Origin: Acidimicrobiia bacterium
GTDB lineage: Bacteria; Actinomycetota; Acidimicrobiia; Spongiisociales; SHLN01
Reading direction: 5' to 3'
Length of the DNA stretch: 16,885 nucleotides
NCBI GenBank assembly: GCA_030623545.1
Contig: JAUXLW010000008.1
Coordinates: 1 to 16,885, forward strand
The notes beneath the pieces were generated by a model. That model made no database searches, was not told where the DNA came from, and was given only the letters and a program-made list of their open reading frames with translations. This document shows positions 6,659 to 15,087 of the stretch, in pieces. Position 1 is the stretch's first letter, and the number at the start of each line of letters is the position of its first letter. Position numbers and translations under genes: made by a program.

Positions 6659-8403
6659 ACACGTCGAGCCTGATCAGACGCATCATTGGCGTGTTCCCCC
6701 GACGTTGGCTAACCATCGCCGTTCTGTGGTCCGCCATCTGGACAATGCCGATTCTGGTGGGCCTGATCACTCGTGAGTTCTTCGACGGGCTTGAGGGGAA
6801 ACCTGCGCTGAGCCTGACCACGCTGGTGGTCATCGTCGTTGCCTACGCCCTGGGGCGGGTGGTGATCATGGTGGCAGCGATGCACGTGGACATTCATTTC
6901 ATGTTCCGGGTCGGCTCTCTCCTGCGACGCAACATGTTCGCTCGCATTTTGTCGCTTCCGGGATCGCAGGGGGTCCAGGAGGCTTCGGGAGAGGTGATCA
7001 CCAGATTCCGTGAGGACGTAGAACACGTTGAGGAGACCACCAGTTGGACGGTTGATATGTTCGGCGCACTCGCTTTCAGCTCCGTCGCTCTTGTGGTGCT
7101 CTTGCGCATCGATGCGCTCATGACCGTGTTTGTGTTTCTGCCTCTGGTTCTTGTGATCTTTCTGGCCGAGCGGGCCGGTAGCGCCATCCGCCGCTATCGA
7201 GAGGCCGCCCGAGAAGCAACGGGACGAGTGACCGAGGCGGTGGGGGAAGCATTTGCCTCGGTGCAGTCGATCAAGGTTGCCGGGGCTGAAAAGACGGTGC
7301 TCGGCCACCTGGCACGGCTCAACGAAGAGCGGGGACACCTCATGATTCGGGATCGGGTGTTGCAAGCGACCCTCGAGTCGCTGTTCTGGAACACGGTCGA
7401 CATAGGGACCGGCCTGGTCCTCCTCGTGGCCGTTTTTCGTCTCGAAAGCGGCGCTTTCAGCCTGGGCGATTTTGCTCTGTTCATCTTCTTCGTTGGGTCG
7501 GCGTCGGACACGGTTCACATAGAGGGCCTGTTCATAGCCAGGATGAATCAAGCCACAGTTTCCTTCGATCGCATGGGAGGGCTTTTACGGGGAGCACCAA
7601 TCGAGACGCTGGTGGCGCCGGCCGATCTGCAGCTGACCGGGGCTCTTCCCGACCTGCCCGAATCACCTTTGACCCCCGCCGGACACCTGGAGCGCCTGGA
7701 GATCAGAGACCTCAGCTTCGCCTATCCCGGCACCGGCCGGGGCATCGAAAAGGTGAGTCTGACGATCGAACGCGGCAGCTTCACGGTGATCACCGGACGG
7801 ATCGGCTCTGGCAAAACCACACTCTTGCGAGCCATTCTCGGCCTCTTGACTCCCGACTCCGGCACGGCCATCTGGAACGGGATGGTGGTTGAAGAGCCGG
7901 ACCGTTTCTTCGTCCCGCCCCATTCGGCATACACACCCCAGGTTCCGACTCTCTTCTCTATGTCACTGAGGGACAACCTGTTGATGGGGCTAGGGCTCGA
8001 CGACGAAGAACTGATGACTGCCGTCGACCTGGCGGTAATGCGACCCGACGTAGCGCGCATGCCGGCCGGATTCGAAACCCAGGTGGGGGCCCGGGGGGTG
8101 CGGCTCTCCGGAGGCCAGATCCAGAGGACCGCCGCCGCCCGTATGTTGATTCGGCAGCCCGACCTGCTGGTGTTCGACGACTTGTCGAGCGCCCTGGATG
8201 TTGAGACCGAGAAGAAGCTGTGGGATGGGCTGTTAGCTGCAGATCAGAACGTCACCAGTCTGGTTGTTTCCCATCGTCATCCCGCTCTGAACCGGGCCGA
8301 CCAGGTGGTTGTGATGGAGGGAGGTCGGGCGGTCTCGATCGGCAAACTCGATGATTTGCTCGAGACGAGCGAGGAGCTGCGGCGTTTGTGGAACGCCGGG
8401 TGA
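6655..8403 (+). CDS. ABC exporter half-transporter, degenerate-site (Walker B Asp) subunit
   Basis: Partner half-transporter of 582 residues. The N-terminal ~320 residues hold six membrane helices. The ATPase domain has Walker A GRIGSGKTT (381-389, Lys387), Q-loop YTPQVPTLF, a fully canonical signature LSGGQ (484-488), and H-loop His540 in VVSHRH. Walker B is LLVFDD, with Asp509 where the catalytic Glu is expected, so its own ATP site should hydrolyse poorly. In a head-to-tail dimer the active site would combine this protein's LSGGQ with Glu514 of the upstream subunit. Known heterodimers with this arrangement include TM287/288, TmrAB and BmrCD. ATG at 6655 overlaps the previous stop (ATGA), enforcing coupled synthesis. 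The stop is 33 bp before the glucoamylase gene. Confidence 0.92.
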   Translation: MNTSSLIRRIIGVFPRRWLTIAVLWSAIWTMPILVGLITREFFDGLEGKPALSLTTLVVIVVAYALGRVVIMVAAMHVDIHFMFRVGSLLRRNMFARILSLPGSQGVQEASGEVITRFREDVEHVEETTSWTVDMFGALAFSSVALVVLLRIDALMTVFVFLPLVLVIFLAERAGSAIRRYREAAREATGRVTEAVGEAFASVQSIKVAGAEKTVLGHLARLNEERGHLMIRDRVLQATLESLFWNTVDIGTGLVLLVAVFRLESGAFSLGDFALFIFFVGSASDTVHIEGLFIARMNQATVSFDRMGGLLRGAPIETLVAPADLQLTGALPDLPESPLTPAGHLERLEIRDLSFAYPGTGRGIEKVSLTIERGSFTVITGRIGSGKTTLLRAILGLLTPDSGTAIWNGMVVEEPDRFFVPPHSAYTPQVPTLFSMSLRDNLLMGLGLDDEELMTAVDLAVMRPDVARMPAGFETQVGARGVRLSGGQIQRTAAARMLIRQPDLLVFDDLSSALDVETEKKLWDGLLAADQNVTSLVVSHRHPALNRADQVVVMEGGRAVSIGKLDDLLETSEELRRLWNAG

Positions 8404-8436
8404 CAGCCACCGGTGCCCCTTTAGGCTTCACAGGAG

Positions 8437-10830
8437 ATGCGGCACCATGTCCATGATCACTGCCTGAATCCGGCCCCGGGTGGTCCCGGCATTGAGCCGC
8501 GCTGGACCAGGGCTACCAAGGACGCAGTGGGGACCGCCCATTCGAGCGCCTCGCACGTGTGGTTCACCATCTCTGCGGGTGTCCTCACTGAGGTCTACTG
8601 GCCGACTCTCGACCGGCCTCAGGTGCGTGATCTGCAGTTCCTGGTGAGCGATGGGGCGACCTTCTTCCACGACGAGCGGCGTCATATGGTCTCGAATGTC
8701 GAGCCTCTGGATGACGACGCTCTGGGCTATCGAGTGGTTCAGGAGGATCGGCAGGGGCGCTACCGGCTGGAAAAGGAGATCATCGCCGACCCGGATCTGT
8801 CTTCGGTCATCATGCGGGTGCGCTTCCAGGCCGAAGACGGGTTGCGCCTGTTTCTGTTGTGTGCCCCCCATCTCGAGATCGCCGGTTATGGCAACAGCGG
8901 TGAGGTTGCCGAGGTGGGCGACTCCACCATTCTCCTGGCCAGCAAGGATTCCACGTGGATGGCAGTCGGGGCCTCGGCGCCCTTTTTGAAGACATCTGTC
9001 GGGTATGTCGGTGAGACCGACGGATGGCAGGACCTCGCTGAAAATTTCGACATGACCTTCGACTACGACTGCGCCCTCGACGGCAACATTGCCTTGACCG
9101 CCGAGGTGGAGGTGCCGCCCGACGGCGAGTTCACCGTTGCCATGTCTTTCTCAGACTGGCGGCACGGCTGCGTCACCGCCTTGCTGCAGGCTTTGGGCTT
9201 GCCCTTCGAGCATTACCGGCGCCGGTTCATCGAAGGCTGGCAGGAGGTGGGTTCAACCCTTGCCGACCTGGAGCCATTCTCGAGCGATCGGGGCGTGCTG
9301 TATCGCCGCAGCCGGGCGCTGCTGCTGGCTCACGAAGACAAGCTCTATCCGGGTGCCATCATCGCCTCGCTGTCGATCCCGTGGGGAGAGGCCAAGGGCG
9401 ACCACGAACTGGGCGGGTACCACCTGGTGTGGAGCCGTGACATGGTCAACAGCGCCACCGGTTTGCTGGCCGCCGGGGACACGGTGACGCCCCTGCGAGC
9501 CCTCATCTACCTGGCTGCTTCTCAGCTGCCCGATGGGGGCTTCTATCAAAACTTCTGGATTTCAGGAGAGCCCTACTGGCGCGGCATCCAACTGGACGAA
9601 GTGGCGTTTCCCATCATCCTTGCCTGGCGGCTGCACGATCTCGATGCCCTGGCGGACTTTGATCCCTTTGACCTTGTCAGCCGGGCAGCCGGATATCTAA
9701 TCCGCAACGGGCCGGCCACACCACAGGAAAGGTGGGAGGAAGCGGCCGGCTATTCGCCTTCGACGCTGGCCTCGAACATCACCGCCCTCACCTGTGCAGC
9801 TCTGTTCATGCGTCGGCGGGGGGACGACCACACTGCCGACTTCCTCCAGGCTTACGCAGACTTTCTCGATTGCCATATCGAGCAGTGGACCGTCACCAAC
9901 CAGGGGACTCTGCATCCCGATGTGTTGCGCCATTACATCCGCATCAATCCCGACGATCCGGCCGACCCCATTCCCTCGGGTGACGTTGATGCCAGCCAAC
10001 TGGTCATAGCCAATCGCGGCCCCGGCGAGCAGTTCGAGTTCCCGGCTCGAGCCGTGGTCGACGCCGGGTTTCTCGAGTTCGTGCGCTATGGGATTCGCCG
10101 TCCGGACGATCCGCTGATCGAGGATTCGCTACGCGTGATCGATCACGTTCTAAAAGTGGATACCGCGGTGGGCCCGGTCTGGCATCGTTATAACCACGAT
10201 GGCTACGGTGAACAGGCAGACGGCAGCCCCTATCTGGGCCACGGCGTTGGGCGGGCATGGCCGCTGCTCACAGGCGAGCGGGGACACTACGAGTTTGCCG
10301 CCGGACGGCCCATTGACACCTATATCCGGGCATTGGAGGGCTTCGCCTACGGCACCGGGTTGCTTCCCGAGCAGGTGTGGGACGGCGAGGACATCCCCGG
10401 CCACCACCTCGAGTTTGGCAAGCCCACCGGGGCAGCTATGCCGCTCATGTGGGCGCACGCCGAGTACATCAAGCTGCTCCGCACCAAACGCGACGGCCGG
10501 GTGTTCGATCTGGTGCCGGAAGTCGCGGCCCGTTACCTCCCTCACGAAGAGTGCCAGGCCGTCGAGGTTTGGAAGCTGAACCGCCAGGTGCAACAGGTGG
10601 GGGCCGGGATGCTTCTCCGGGTGCTGGCGCCCCGTGACTTCACGCTCCGCTGGAGCTTCGATGGGTGGGGGACCGATAGCACTGCTTCTGCCCGCGGCAC
10701 CGGGGTCGGAATCTGGTATGTCGACCTGGCGCCCGGGAATGAGAGGGGCGATCACATACGTTTCACCTTTCGATGGGAAGATACCAACCAATGGGATGGC
10801 TCCGAGTACCGGGTCGCTGTCGTCCGCTAG
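8437..10830 (+). CDS. Glycoside hydrolase family 15 glucoamylase (glucan 1,4-alpha-glucosidase), intracellular
   Basis: Releases glucose from the non-reducing ends of alpha-glucans such as glycogen or maltodextrin. At 797 residues it has the bacterial layout: an N-terminal beta-sandwich domain (about 10-280, opening PGGPGIEPRWTRATKDAVGT), then an (alpha/alpha)6 barrel containing WSRDMVNSATGLLAAGD, the general-acid motif RWEEAAGY (Glu434/Glu435) and the general-base motif GLLPEQVWD (Glu645). An extra C-terminal beta-type segment of about 100 residues follows. No signal peptide is visible, so it should act on stored glucan in the cytoplasm. The only in-frame start is ATG 8437, but the AGGAG at 8432-8436 abuts it with no spacer, so the exact N-terminus is doubtful. 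It is 16 bp from the transaldolase gene and probably heads the sugar-phosphate operon. Confidence 0.9.
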   Translation: MRHHVHDHCLNPAPGGPGIEPRWTRATKDAVGTAHSSASHVWFTISAGVLTEVYWPTLDRPQVRDLQFLVSDGATFFHDERRHMVSNVEPLDDDALGYRVVQEDRQGRYRLEKEIIADPDLSSVIMRVRFQAEDGLRLFLLCAPHLEIAGYGNSGEVAEVGDSTILLASKDSTWMAVGASAPFLKTSVGYVGETDGWQDLAENFDMTFDYDCALDGNIALTAEVEVPPDGEFTVAMSFSDWRHGCVTALLQALGLPFEHYRRRFIEGWQEVGSTLADLEPFSSDRGVLYRRSRALLLAHEDKLYPGAIIASLSIPWGEAKGDHELGGYHLVWSRDMVNSATGLLAAGDTVTPLRALIYLAASQLPDGGFYQNFWISGEPYWRGIQLDEVAFPIILAWRLHDLDALADFDPFDLVSRAAGYLIRNGPATPQERWEEAAGYSPSTLASNITALTCAALFMRRRGDDHTADFLQAYADFLDCHIEQWTVTNQGTLHPDVLRHYIRINPDDPADPIPSGDVDASQLVIANRGPGEQFEFPARAVVDAGFLEFVRYGIRRPDDPLIEDSLRVIDHVLKVDTAVGPVWHRYNHDGYGEQADGSPYLGHGVGRAWPLLTGERGHYEFAAGRPIDTYIRALEGFAYGTGLLPEQVWDGEDIPGHHLEFGKPTGAAMPLMWAHAEYIKLLRTKRDGRVFDLVPEVAARYLPHEECQAVEVWKLNRQVQQVGAGMLLRVLAPRDFTLRWSFDGWGTDSTASARGTGVGIWYVDLAPGNERGDHIRFTFRWEDTNQWDGSEYRVAVVR

Positions 10831-10846
10831 TTCGAAAAGAGGAGTC

Positions 10847-11938
10847 ATGAGCAAATTCAACGAGGTACACCAGGCCGGAACCTCCCTCTGGTTCGATTTC
10901 ATCAGACGAGATCTGCTCGAGGATGGCGTCCTGGCGGACCTGGTGGCTGAAGGCATCCGTGGAGTCACGTCGAATCCTTCGATCTTCGAGAAGGCGATAG
11001 CCGAGAGCACTGAGTACGACGACGACATCCGGCAGACCCTGGGCAAAAACCCCGACTGCTCGGTAAACGACCTCTACGAGTCGTTCGCCATCGAGGACAT
11101 TCGCAGCGCGGCCGACACCCTGCGGGGGGTATACGACGAGTCAGACGCTGCCGACGGCTTCGTCAGCCTGGAAGTGTCACCCCTGCTCGCCTCTGACACC
11201 GCCGCCACGGTCGAAGAGGCCCGGCGCCTGTGGGCGGCGGTGGGTCGCCCCAACGTCTTGATCAAGGTCCCGGCCACCGACGAAGGGGTCCCGGCGATCG
11301 AGACGCTCATCAGCGAGGGCATCAACGTCAACGTCACCCTCATTTTCTCGCTGGCTCACTACGAGGCCATCGCCCGTGCCTACATTCGCGGCCTCGAGCA
11401 AGCAGAGGACCCATCGCGGATCGCTTCTGTCGCCTCCTTCTTCGTAAGTCGGGTGGATACCGACACGGACAATGCTCTCACCCAGATCGGGAGCGATGCG
11501 GCGTTGCAGCTGCGGGGTAAGGCGGGGATTGCCAACTCCAAGCAGGCTTACCGGCTCTACGAGGATTTGTTCGGCGCCGAGAATTTCGGACACCTCAACG
11601 GTCGTCCCCAGCGCCTCCTGTGGGCTAGTACCGGCACCAAGAACGCTGAGTACTCAGATGTCCTCTATGTCGAAGAGCTCATCGGGCCCAACACCGTCAA
11701 CACCGTGCCACCCCACACTCTCGATGCTTTTCGGGACCATGGCGAGGTGCGGGGCGCCACCATCACTAAGGCCTGGAGCGAGGCCGACGCCGTCATCGCC
11801 GGCCTGGCCGAAGTCGGGGTCGACTTTGATGCGATCACCGCCGACCTGCAGGTGAAAGGGGTTGACTCCTTCGCGGCCGCCTTTGAGGGGTTGATGAGCA
11901 GCTTGACCGAGAAGCGCGGGCTGGTTAATGCCGGCTGA
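10847..11938 (+). CDS. tal: Transaldolase
   Basis: Transfers a dihydroxyacetone unit between sedoheptulose 7-phosphate and glyceraldehyde 3-phosphate in the non-oxidative pentose phosphate pathway; cytoplasmic. It is 363 residues long, the long actinobacterial/cyanobacterial class. Conserved elements are GVTSNPSIFEKAI near the N-terminus, the Schiff-base lysine Lys140 in NVLIKVPAT, NVNVTLIFSL, and the SVASFFVSRVD block. The open frame extends upstream to 10634, but that would overlap the glucoamylase gene by about 200 bp. ATG 10847, with AGAGGAG just before it and the normal MSKFNEVHQAGTSLWFD start, is clearly right. It overlaps pgi by 11 bp. In some bacteria these two enzymes are one fused polypeptide. 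Confidence 0.95.
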   Translation: MSKFNEVHQAGTSLWFDFIRRDLLEDGVLADLVAEGIRGVTSNPSIFEKAIAESTEYDDDIRQTLGKNPDCSVNDLYESFAIEDIRSAADTLRGVYDESDAADGFVSLEVSPLLASDTAATVEEARRLWAAVGRPNVLIKVPATDEGVPAIETLISEGINVNVTLIFSLAHYEAIARAYIRGLEQAEDPSRIASVASFFVSRVDTDTDNALTQIGSDAALQLRGKAGIANSKQAYRLYEDLFGAENFGHLNGRPQRLLWASTGTKNAEYSDVLYVEELIGPNTVNTVPPHTLDAFRDHGEVRGATITKAWSEADAVIAGLAEVGVDFDAITADLQVKGVDSFAAAFEGLMSSLTEKRGLVNAG

Positions 11939-13565
11939 GGTCACCTTTGCGCTGGGCGAGCTCGCCCCTGCCGTCGACCGGCGTCTGGCGGAGTGGGAGG
12001 CCGAGGGGGTAGGCCGGCGCATCTGGGACCGCGACCCGACCGTTTGGGCAGAGACCGACCTTCCAGAACTGAGCGACCGACTCGGTTGGCTCACTCTCCC
12101 CGGAGAAATGGCTGCGCAGCTGCAGGAATTGAAGGGTTTTGCTTCGACGGTGGCGGAGGGGAGCATGACCCATGTGGTGCTGGCAGGGATGGGTGGATCC
12201 AGCCTCGCTCCCGAGGTTTTCCAGGCCACCCTCGGTAATGCAGGGGGCTACCCGGAGCTCATAGTGCTCGACAGCACCCACCCCGACGCCGTGCGGAGCA
12301 TCGACGACCGGATCGATCTGGCCACCACACTGTTCGTTATCGCTTCGAAATCGGGCACCACCCTCGAGACGATGAGCTTCTTTCAATACTTCTGGGCCCG
12401 CCTGGAAGCAGCCGGCCTGGCCCAGGGCGATCACTTCATCGCGCTCACCGATCCCGGCAGCCAGCTGGTTGAACTGGCCGAGACCAGACGGTTCCGCCGG
12501 GTGTTCGAAACGCCCCCCGAGGTGGGGGGCCGCTATTCGGCCCTCACCGCATTCGGGCTGGTTCCGGCTGCCCTCATCGGAGCCGACGTTGACCAGATCC
12601 TGGCGAGCGCGGCCGCAGTCGCTGCCGCCTGCTCGGCCGCCACCCCCGCCGCCGAAAACCCCGGCCTGGTGTTAGGAGCCATCTGGGGAGAGGCCGCGCT
12701 GGCGGGACGCGACAAAGTCACATTCGTGGTGTCTCCCAGCCTGACGGCGTTTCCCAACTGGCTCGAGCAGCTAATCGCCGAAAGCACCGGCAAGGACGGA
12801 ACCGGAATTGTGCCGGTGGCAGGGGAGGACCTGGCCCCGCCGGAGAGCTATGCCGATGATCGGTTGTTCGTTCGTTATCGATTGGCAGGGGAGAATGGTG
12901 CCGACTCCGAGCTGGCTGCCCTCGCTAAAGCCGGACATCCCGTGGTCACGATCGAGTTAGCGCAGCTGGAGGATCTGGGAGGCGAGATCTTCCGGGCCGA
13001 GTTCGCCACCGCTGCCGCCGGGGCCGTGCTGGGGATTCACCCCTTCAATCAGCCAGATGTTCAGCTGGCAAAAGAGCTGGCCCGCCAGGCTATGGCCGGC
13101 GATCTCAACGGAGGCGCTCCGATTAGCGCCGTCAGCCCGGCGAACGCCAACGAGCTGATGACCTGGCTCGGTTCTTTGCCCGAGGGTGGATACATCGGCC
13201 TGCAGGCCTATGCGCCCATGACCGCCACCACCACCGAGCTGCTCCAGGCGCTGCGGCTTCACCTGCGCGACGCCACCACTGCCGCCACCACGGTCGGCTT
13301 CGGTCCCCGTTTTCTGCACTCCACCGGTCAGCTCCACAAGGGCGGGCCCAGCGAGGCAATTTTCATGCAACTCGTCACAGAGCCTGCCGAAGACCTGCCG
13401 GTCCCTGAGACCGATTACGCCTTCGGGCATCTCATCGCCGCTCAGGCCGAAGGGGACTACCGGGCCCTGCAGGAGCGCGGCCAGCAGGTTCTGAGAGTCC
13501 AGCTTGGTCACGATTCCGACCTCGGCCTGGAAACTCTCATCGATTCGGTGAGCTCACTTGTCTGA
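11928..13565 (+). CDS. pgi: Glucose-6-phosphate isomerase, type seen in Tal-Pgi proteins
   Basis: Interconverts glucose 6-phosphate and fructose 6-phosphate, linking the pentose phosphate steps to glycolysis. It has 545 residues with two sugar-isomerase (SIS) domains. The phosphate loop ASKSGTTLET is in the first. PGI signature 1 appears as EVGGRYSALTAFG, and signature 2 is recognisable as HPFNQPDVQLAK with the conserved Lys382. A FLHSTGQLHKGGPSE block near the C-terminus is typical of the diverged PGI domain found fused behind transaldolase. The start ATG lies inside the end of tal (11-bp overlap, different frame), so the pair looks like a split or not-yet-fused Tal-Pgi. It overlaps the HAD gene by 8 bp. 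Confidence 0.92.
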   Translation: MPAEVTFALGELAPAVDRRLAEWEAEGVGRRIWDRDPTVWAETDLPELSDRLGWLTLPGEMAAQLQELKGFASTVAEGSMTHVVLAGMGGSSLAPEVFQATLGNAGGYPELIVLDSTHPDAVRSIDDRIDLATTLFVIASKSGTTLETMSFFQYFWARLEAAGLAQGDHFIALTDPGSQLVELAETRRFRRVFETPPEVGGRYSALTAFGLVPAALIGADVDQILASAAAVAAACSAATPAAENPGLVLGAIWGEAALAGRDKVTFVVSPSLTAFPNWLEQLIAESTGKDGTGIVPVAGEDLAPPESYADDRLFVRYRLAGENGADSELAALAKAGHPVVTIELAQLEDLGGEIFRAEFATAAAGAVLGIHPFNQPDVQLAKELARQAMAGDLNGGAPISAVSPANANELMTWLGSLPEGGYIGLQAYAPMTATTTELLQALRLHLRDATTAATTVGFGPRFLHSTGQLHKGGPSEAIFMQLVTEPAEDLPVPETDYAFGHLIAAQAEGDYRALQERGQQVLRVQLGHDSDLGLETLIDSVSSLV

Positions 13566-14175
13566 GATCTCCACGCTCTTCTTCGATATTGGCGGAGTGT
13601 TGCTCACCAACGGCTGGGATCGCAACAGCCGCCGCCACTGCGTCGAATCGTTCGGGCTCGATTTCGAAGAGTTCCGCGACCGGCACGAATTTGTCGCCGA
13701 TGCCTTCGAAACCGGCCGCCTGACAATTGATGAGTACCTCGAACGAACCATCTTCTACCGGGCGCGGGACTTCACTATCGCGGATTTTCTGGAAGCCATG
13801 GTGGCCGAGTCCCAGCCCTATCCCGACTCTTTGCAGGTGGTGGCCGACCTGGCCGGTACCGGCAGCTACCTCCTGGCAACACTCAACAATGAGTCGCGGG
13901 AGCTCAACGAAGCAAGGATCGAAAGATTTCGACTCGACCGATACTTTCAGCTTTTCCTCAGCTCGGGCTTCCTGGGGGTCAAGAAGCCCGACCAGGCGAT
14001 TTACCGCATGGCCTTGCAGCTCACCCAGCGCCGGCCCGAGGAGTGCGTCTTTGTAGACGACCGGGATCTGAACCTGGAGTGCGCCGTCACGGAGGGAATG
14101 CACACGATTCACTATCTGAACGCCGGGCAACTCAGAAAAGAGTTGATCGCCCTCGGGATCGAAATAGAGGAGTAG
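13558..14175 (+). CDS. HAD-superfamily phosphatase embedded in the pentose phosphate operon
   Basis: Probable small-molecule phosphatase of 205 residues, cytoplasmic. HAD motif I is FFDIGGVL with nucleophile Asp10 and Gly where the second Asp of DxD usually stands, as is common in the YihX / epoxide-hydrolase N-domain group. A helical cap follows (about 20-85). Motif II region is LATLNNES, motif III is KKPD (Lys142/143), and motif IV is FVDDRDLN (Asp167/Asp168). The start is TTG 13558, overlapping pgi by 8 bp, with GGTGAG (13547-13552) as ribosome binding site; no ATG or GTG in frame would keep motif I. It ends 3 bp before gnd. Tight packing with sugar-phosphate enzymes suggests a sugar-phosphate substrate, perhaps a damaged or overflow metabolite. 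Substrate is not determinable here. Confidence 0.87.
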   Translation: MSEISTLFFDIGGVLLTNGWDRNSRRHCVESFGLDFEEFRDRHEFVADAFETGRLTIDEYLERTIFYRARDFTIADFLEAMVAESQPYPDSLQVVADLAGTGSYLLATLNNESRELNEARIERFRLDRYFQLFLSSGFLGVKKPDQAIYRMALQLTQRRPEECVFVDDRDLNLECAVTEGMHTIHYLNAGQLRKELIALGIEIEE

Positions 14176-14178
14176 CGA

Positions 14179-15087
14179 GTGGAACTGGGATTGATCGGGC
14201 TGGGCAAGATGGGCGCCAACATGACAGAGCGCCTCGTCGGGGGTGGACACGACGTCGTGGCTTACGACCGTAATCCCGAAGCCGTCGAGCAAGCTGTGGA
14301 GAAAGGTGCCAGGGGGGCGGAATCCCTCGAAGATCTGGTCGACCAGCTTTCGACTCCCAAGTATGTCTGGGTGATGGTCCCTGCCGGGGAGCCCACCAAC
14401 TCAACGCTCGATGCCCTCGCCGATCTCCTCGAGCCGGGATGCACCGCTATCGACGGCGGCAACTCCTTCTACAAAGACACCCAGGCGACGGCTGCCAAGC
14501 TGGCCGCCAAAGGCATCCACCTGGTGGATGTTGGGGTCTCCGGCGGCATCTGGGGCCTGGCCGAGGGTTACAGCATGATGGTGGGGGGAGACCTCGACAC
14601 TGTGGAGTCGCTGCGACCCATCTTTGAGACTCTGGCGCCGGCCCGGGATAAAGGATGGGACCGCATGGGCCCGGTGAGCTCCGGGCATTTCGTGAAGATG
14701 ATCCACAACGGCATCGAATACGGAATGATGCAGTCCTACGCCGAGGGCTTCGCCATCATGCAAAACAAGGAGGAATTCGATCTCGACCTTGGCAACATCG
14801 GCCGCGTCTGGCAACACGGCAGTGTGGTCCGATCCTGGTTACTCGATCTCACCATCGAGGCGCTCGAGGAGAATCCGACGCTGGCCGGCATCGCTCCCTA
14901 CGTGCCTGACTCCGGCGAGGGCCGGTGGACCGTGGCCGAAGCGATCGAACTGAACGTTGCCGCTCCGGTGATCACCCTGGCGCTGATGCGACGGATCGGC
15001 TCACGTGACGAAGTGGAGTTCTCCGACCGGGTTCTGTCGGCCATGCGCAACAGGTTCGGTGGGCACGCGATAAAGAAGGAAGACTGA
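14179..15087 (+). CDS. gnd: 6-phosphogluconate dehydrogenase (decarboxylating), short NAD-type
   Basis: Oxidises and decarboxylates 6-phosphogluconate to ribulose 5-phosphate. It has 302 residues, the short tetrameric class, against about 470 for the long class. The N-terminal Rossmann motif is GLIGLGKMGANM, and the second strand ends in VVAYDRNPE: Asp30 at this place favours NAD over NADP, where NADP enzymes have an Asn-Arg-Thr type sequence. Substrate-binding DVGVSGGIWG and catalytic HFVKMIHNGIEYGMMQ (Lys173, Asn177) are intact. GTG at 14179 follows GAGGAG 6 nt upstream and sits 3 bp after the HAD stop. The stop codon shares one base with the zwf ATG (TGATG). The cofactor call is an inference from one residue. 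Confidence 0.93.
   Translation: MELGLIGLGKMGANMTERLVGGGHDVVAYDRNPEAVEQAVEKGARGAESLEDLVDQLSTPKYVWVMVPAGEPTNSTLDALADLLEPGCTAIDGGNSFYKDTQATAAKLAAKGIHLVDVGVSGGIWGLAEGYSMMVGGDLDTVESLRPIFETLAPARDKGWDRMGPVSSGHFVKMIHNGIEYGMMQSYAEGFAIMQNKEEFDLDLGNIGRVWQHGSVVRSWLLDLTIEALEENPTLAGIAPYVPDSGEGRWTVAEAIELNVAAPVITLALMRRIGSRDEVEFSDRVLSAMRNRFGGHAIKKED

Noticed and set aside
6709..7551. Minus-strand open frame of 280 codons opposite the second exporter gene
   Set aside because: Shadow of a conserved ABC exporter. The translation is rich in His, Arg and Gln and lacks domain features.
8408..8415. Palindrome CACCGGTG between the exporter and glucoamylase genes
   Set aside because: An 8-bp palindrome overlapping nothing recognisable is expected by chance in GC-rich DNA.
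10634..10846. Upstream extension of transaldolase by 71 codons
   Set aside because: It overlaps the conserved glucoamylase C-terminus by about 200 bp. ATG 10847 has a proper ribosome binding site and the family's normal N-terminus.
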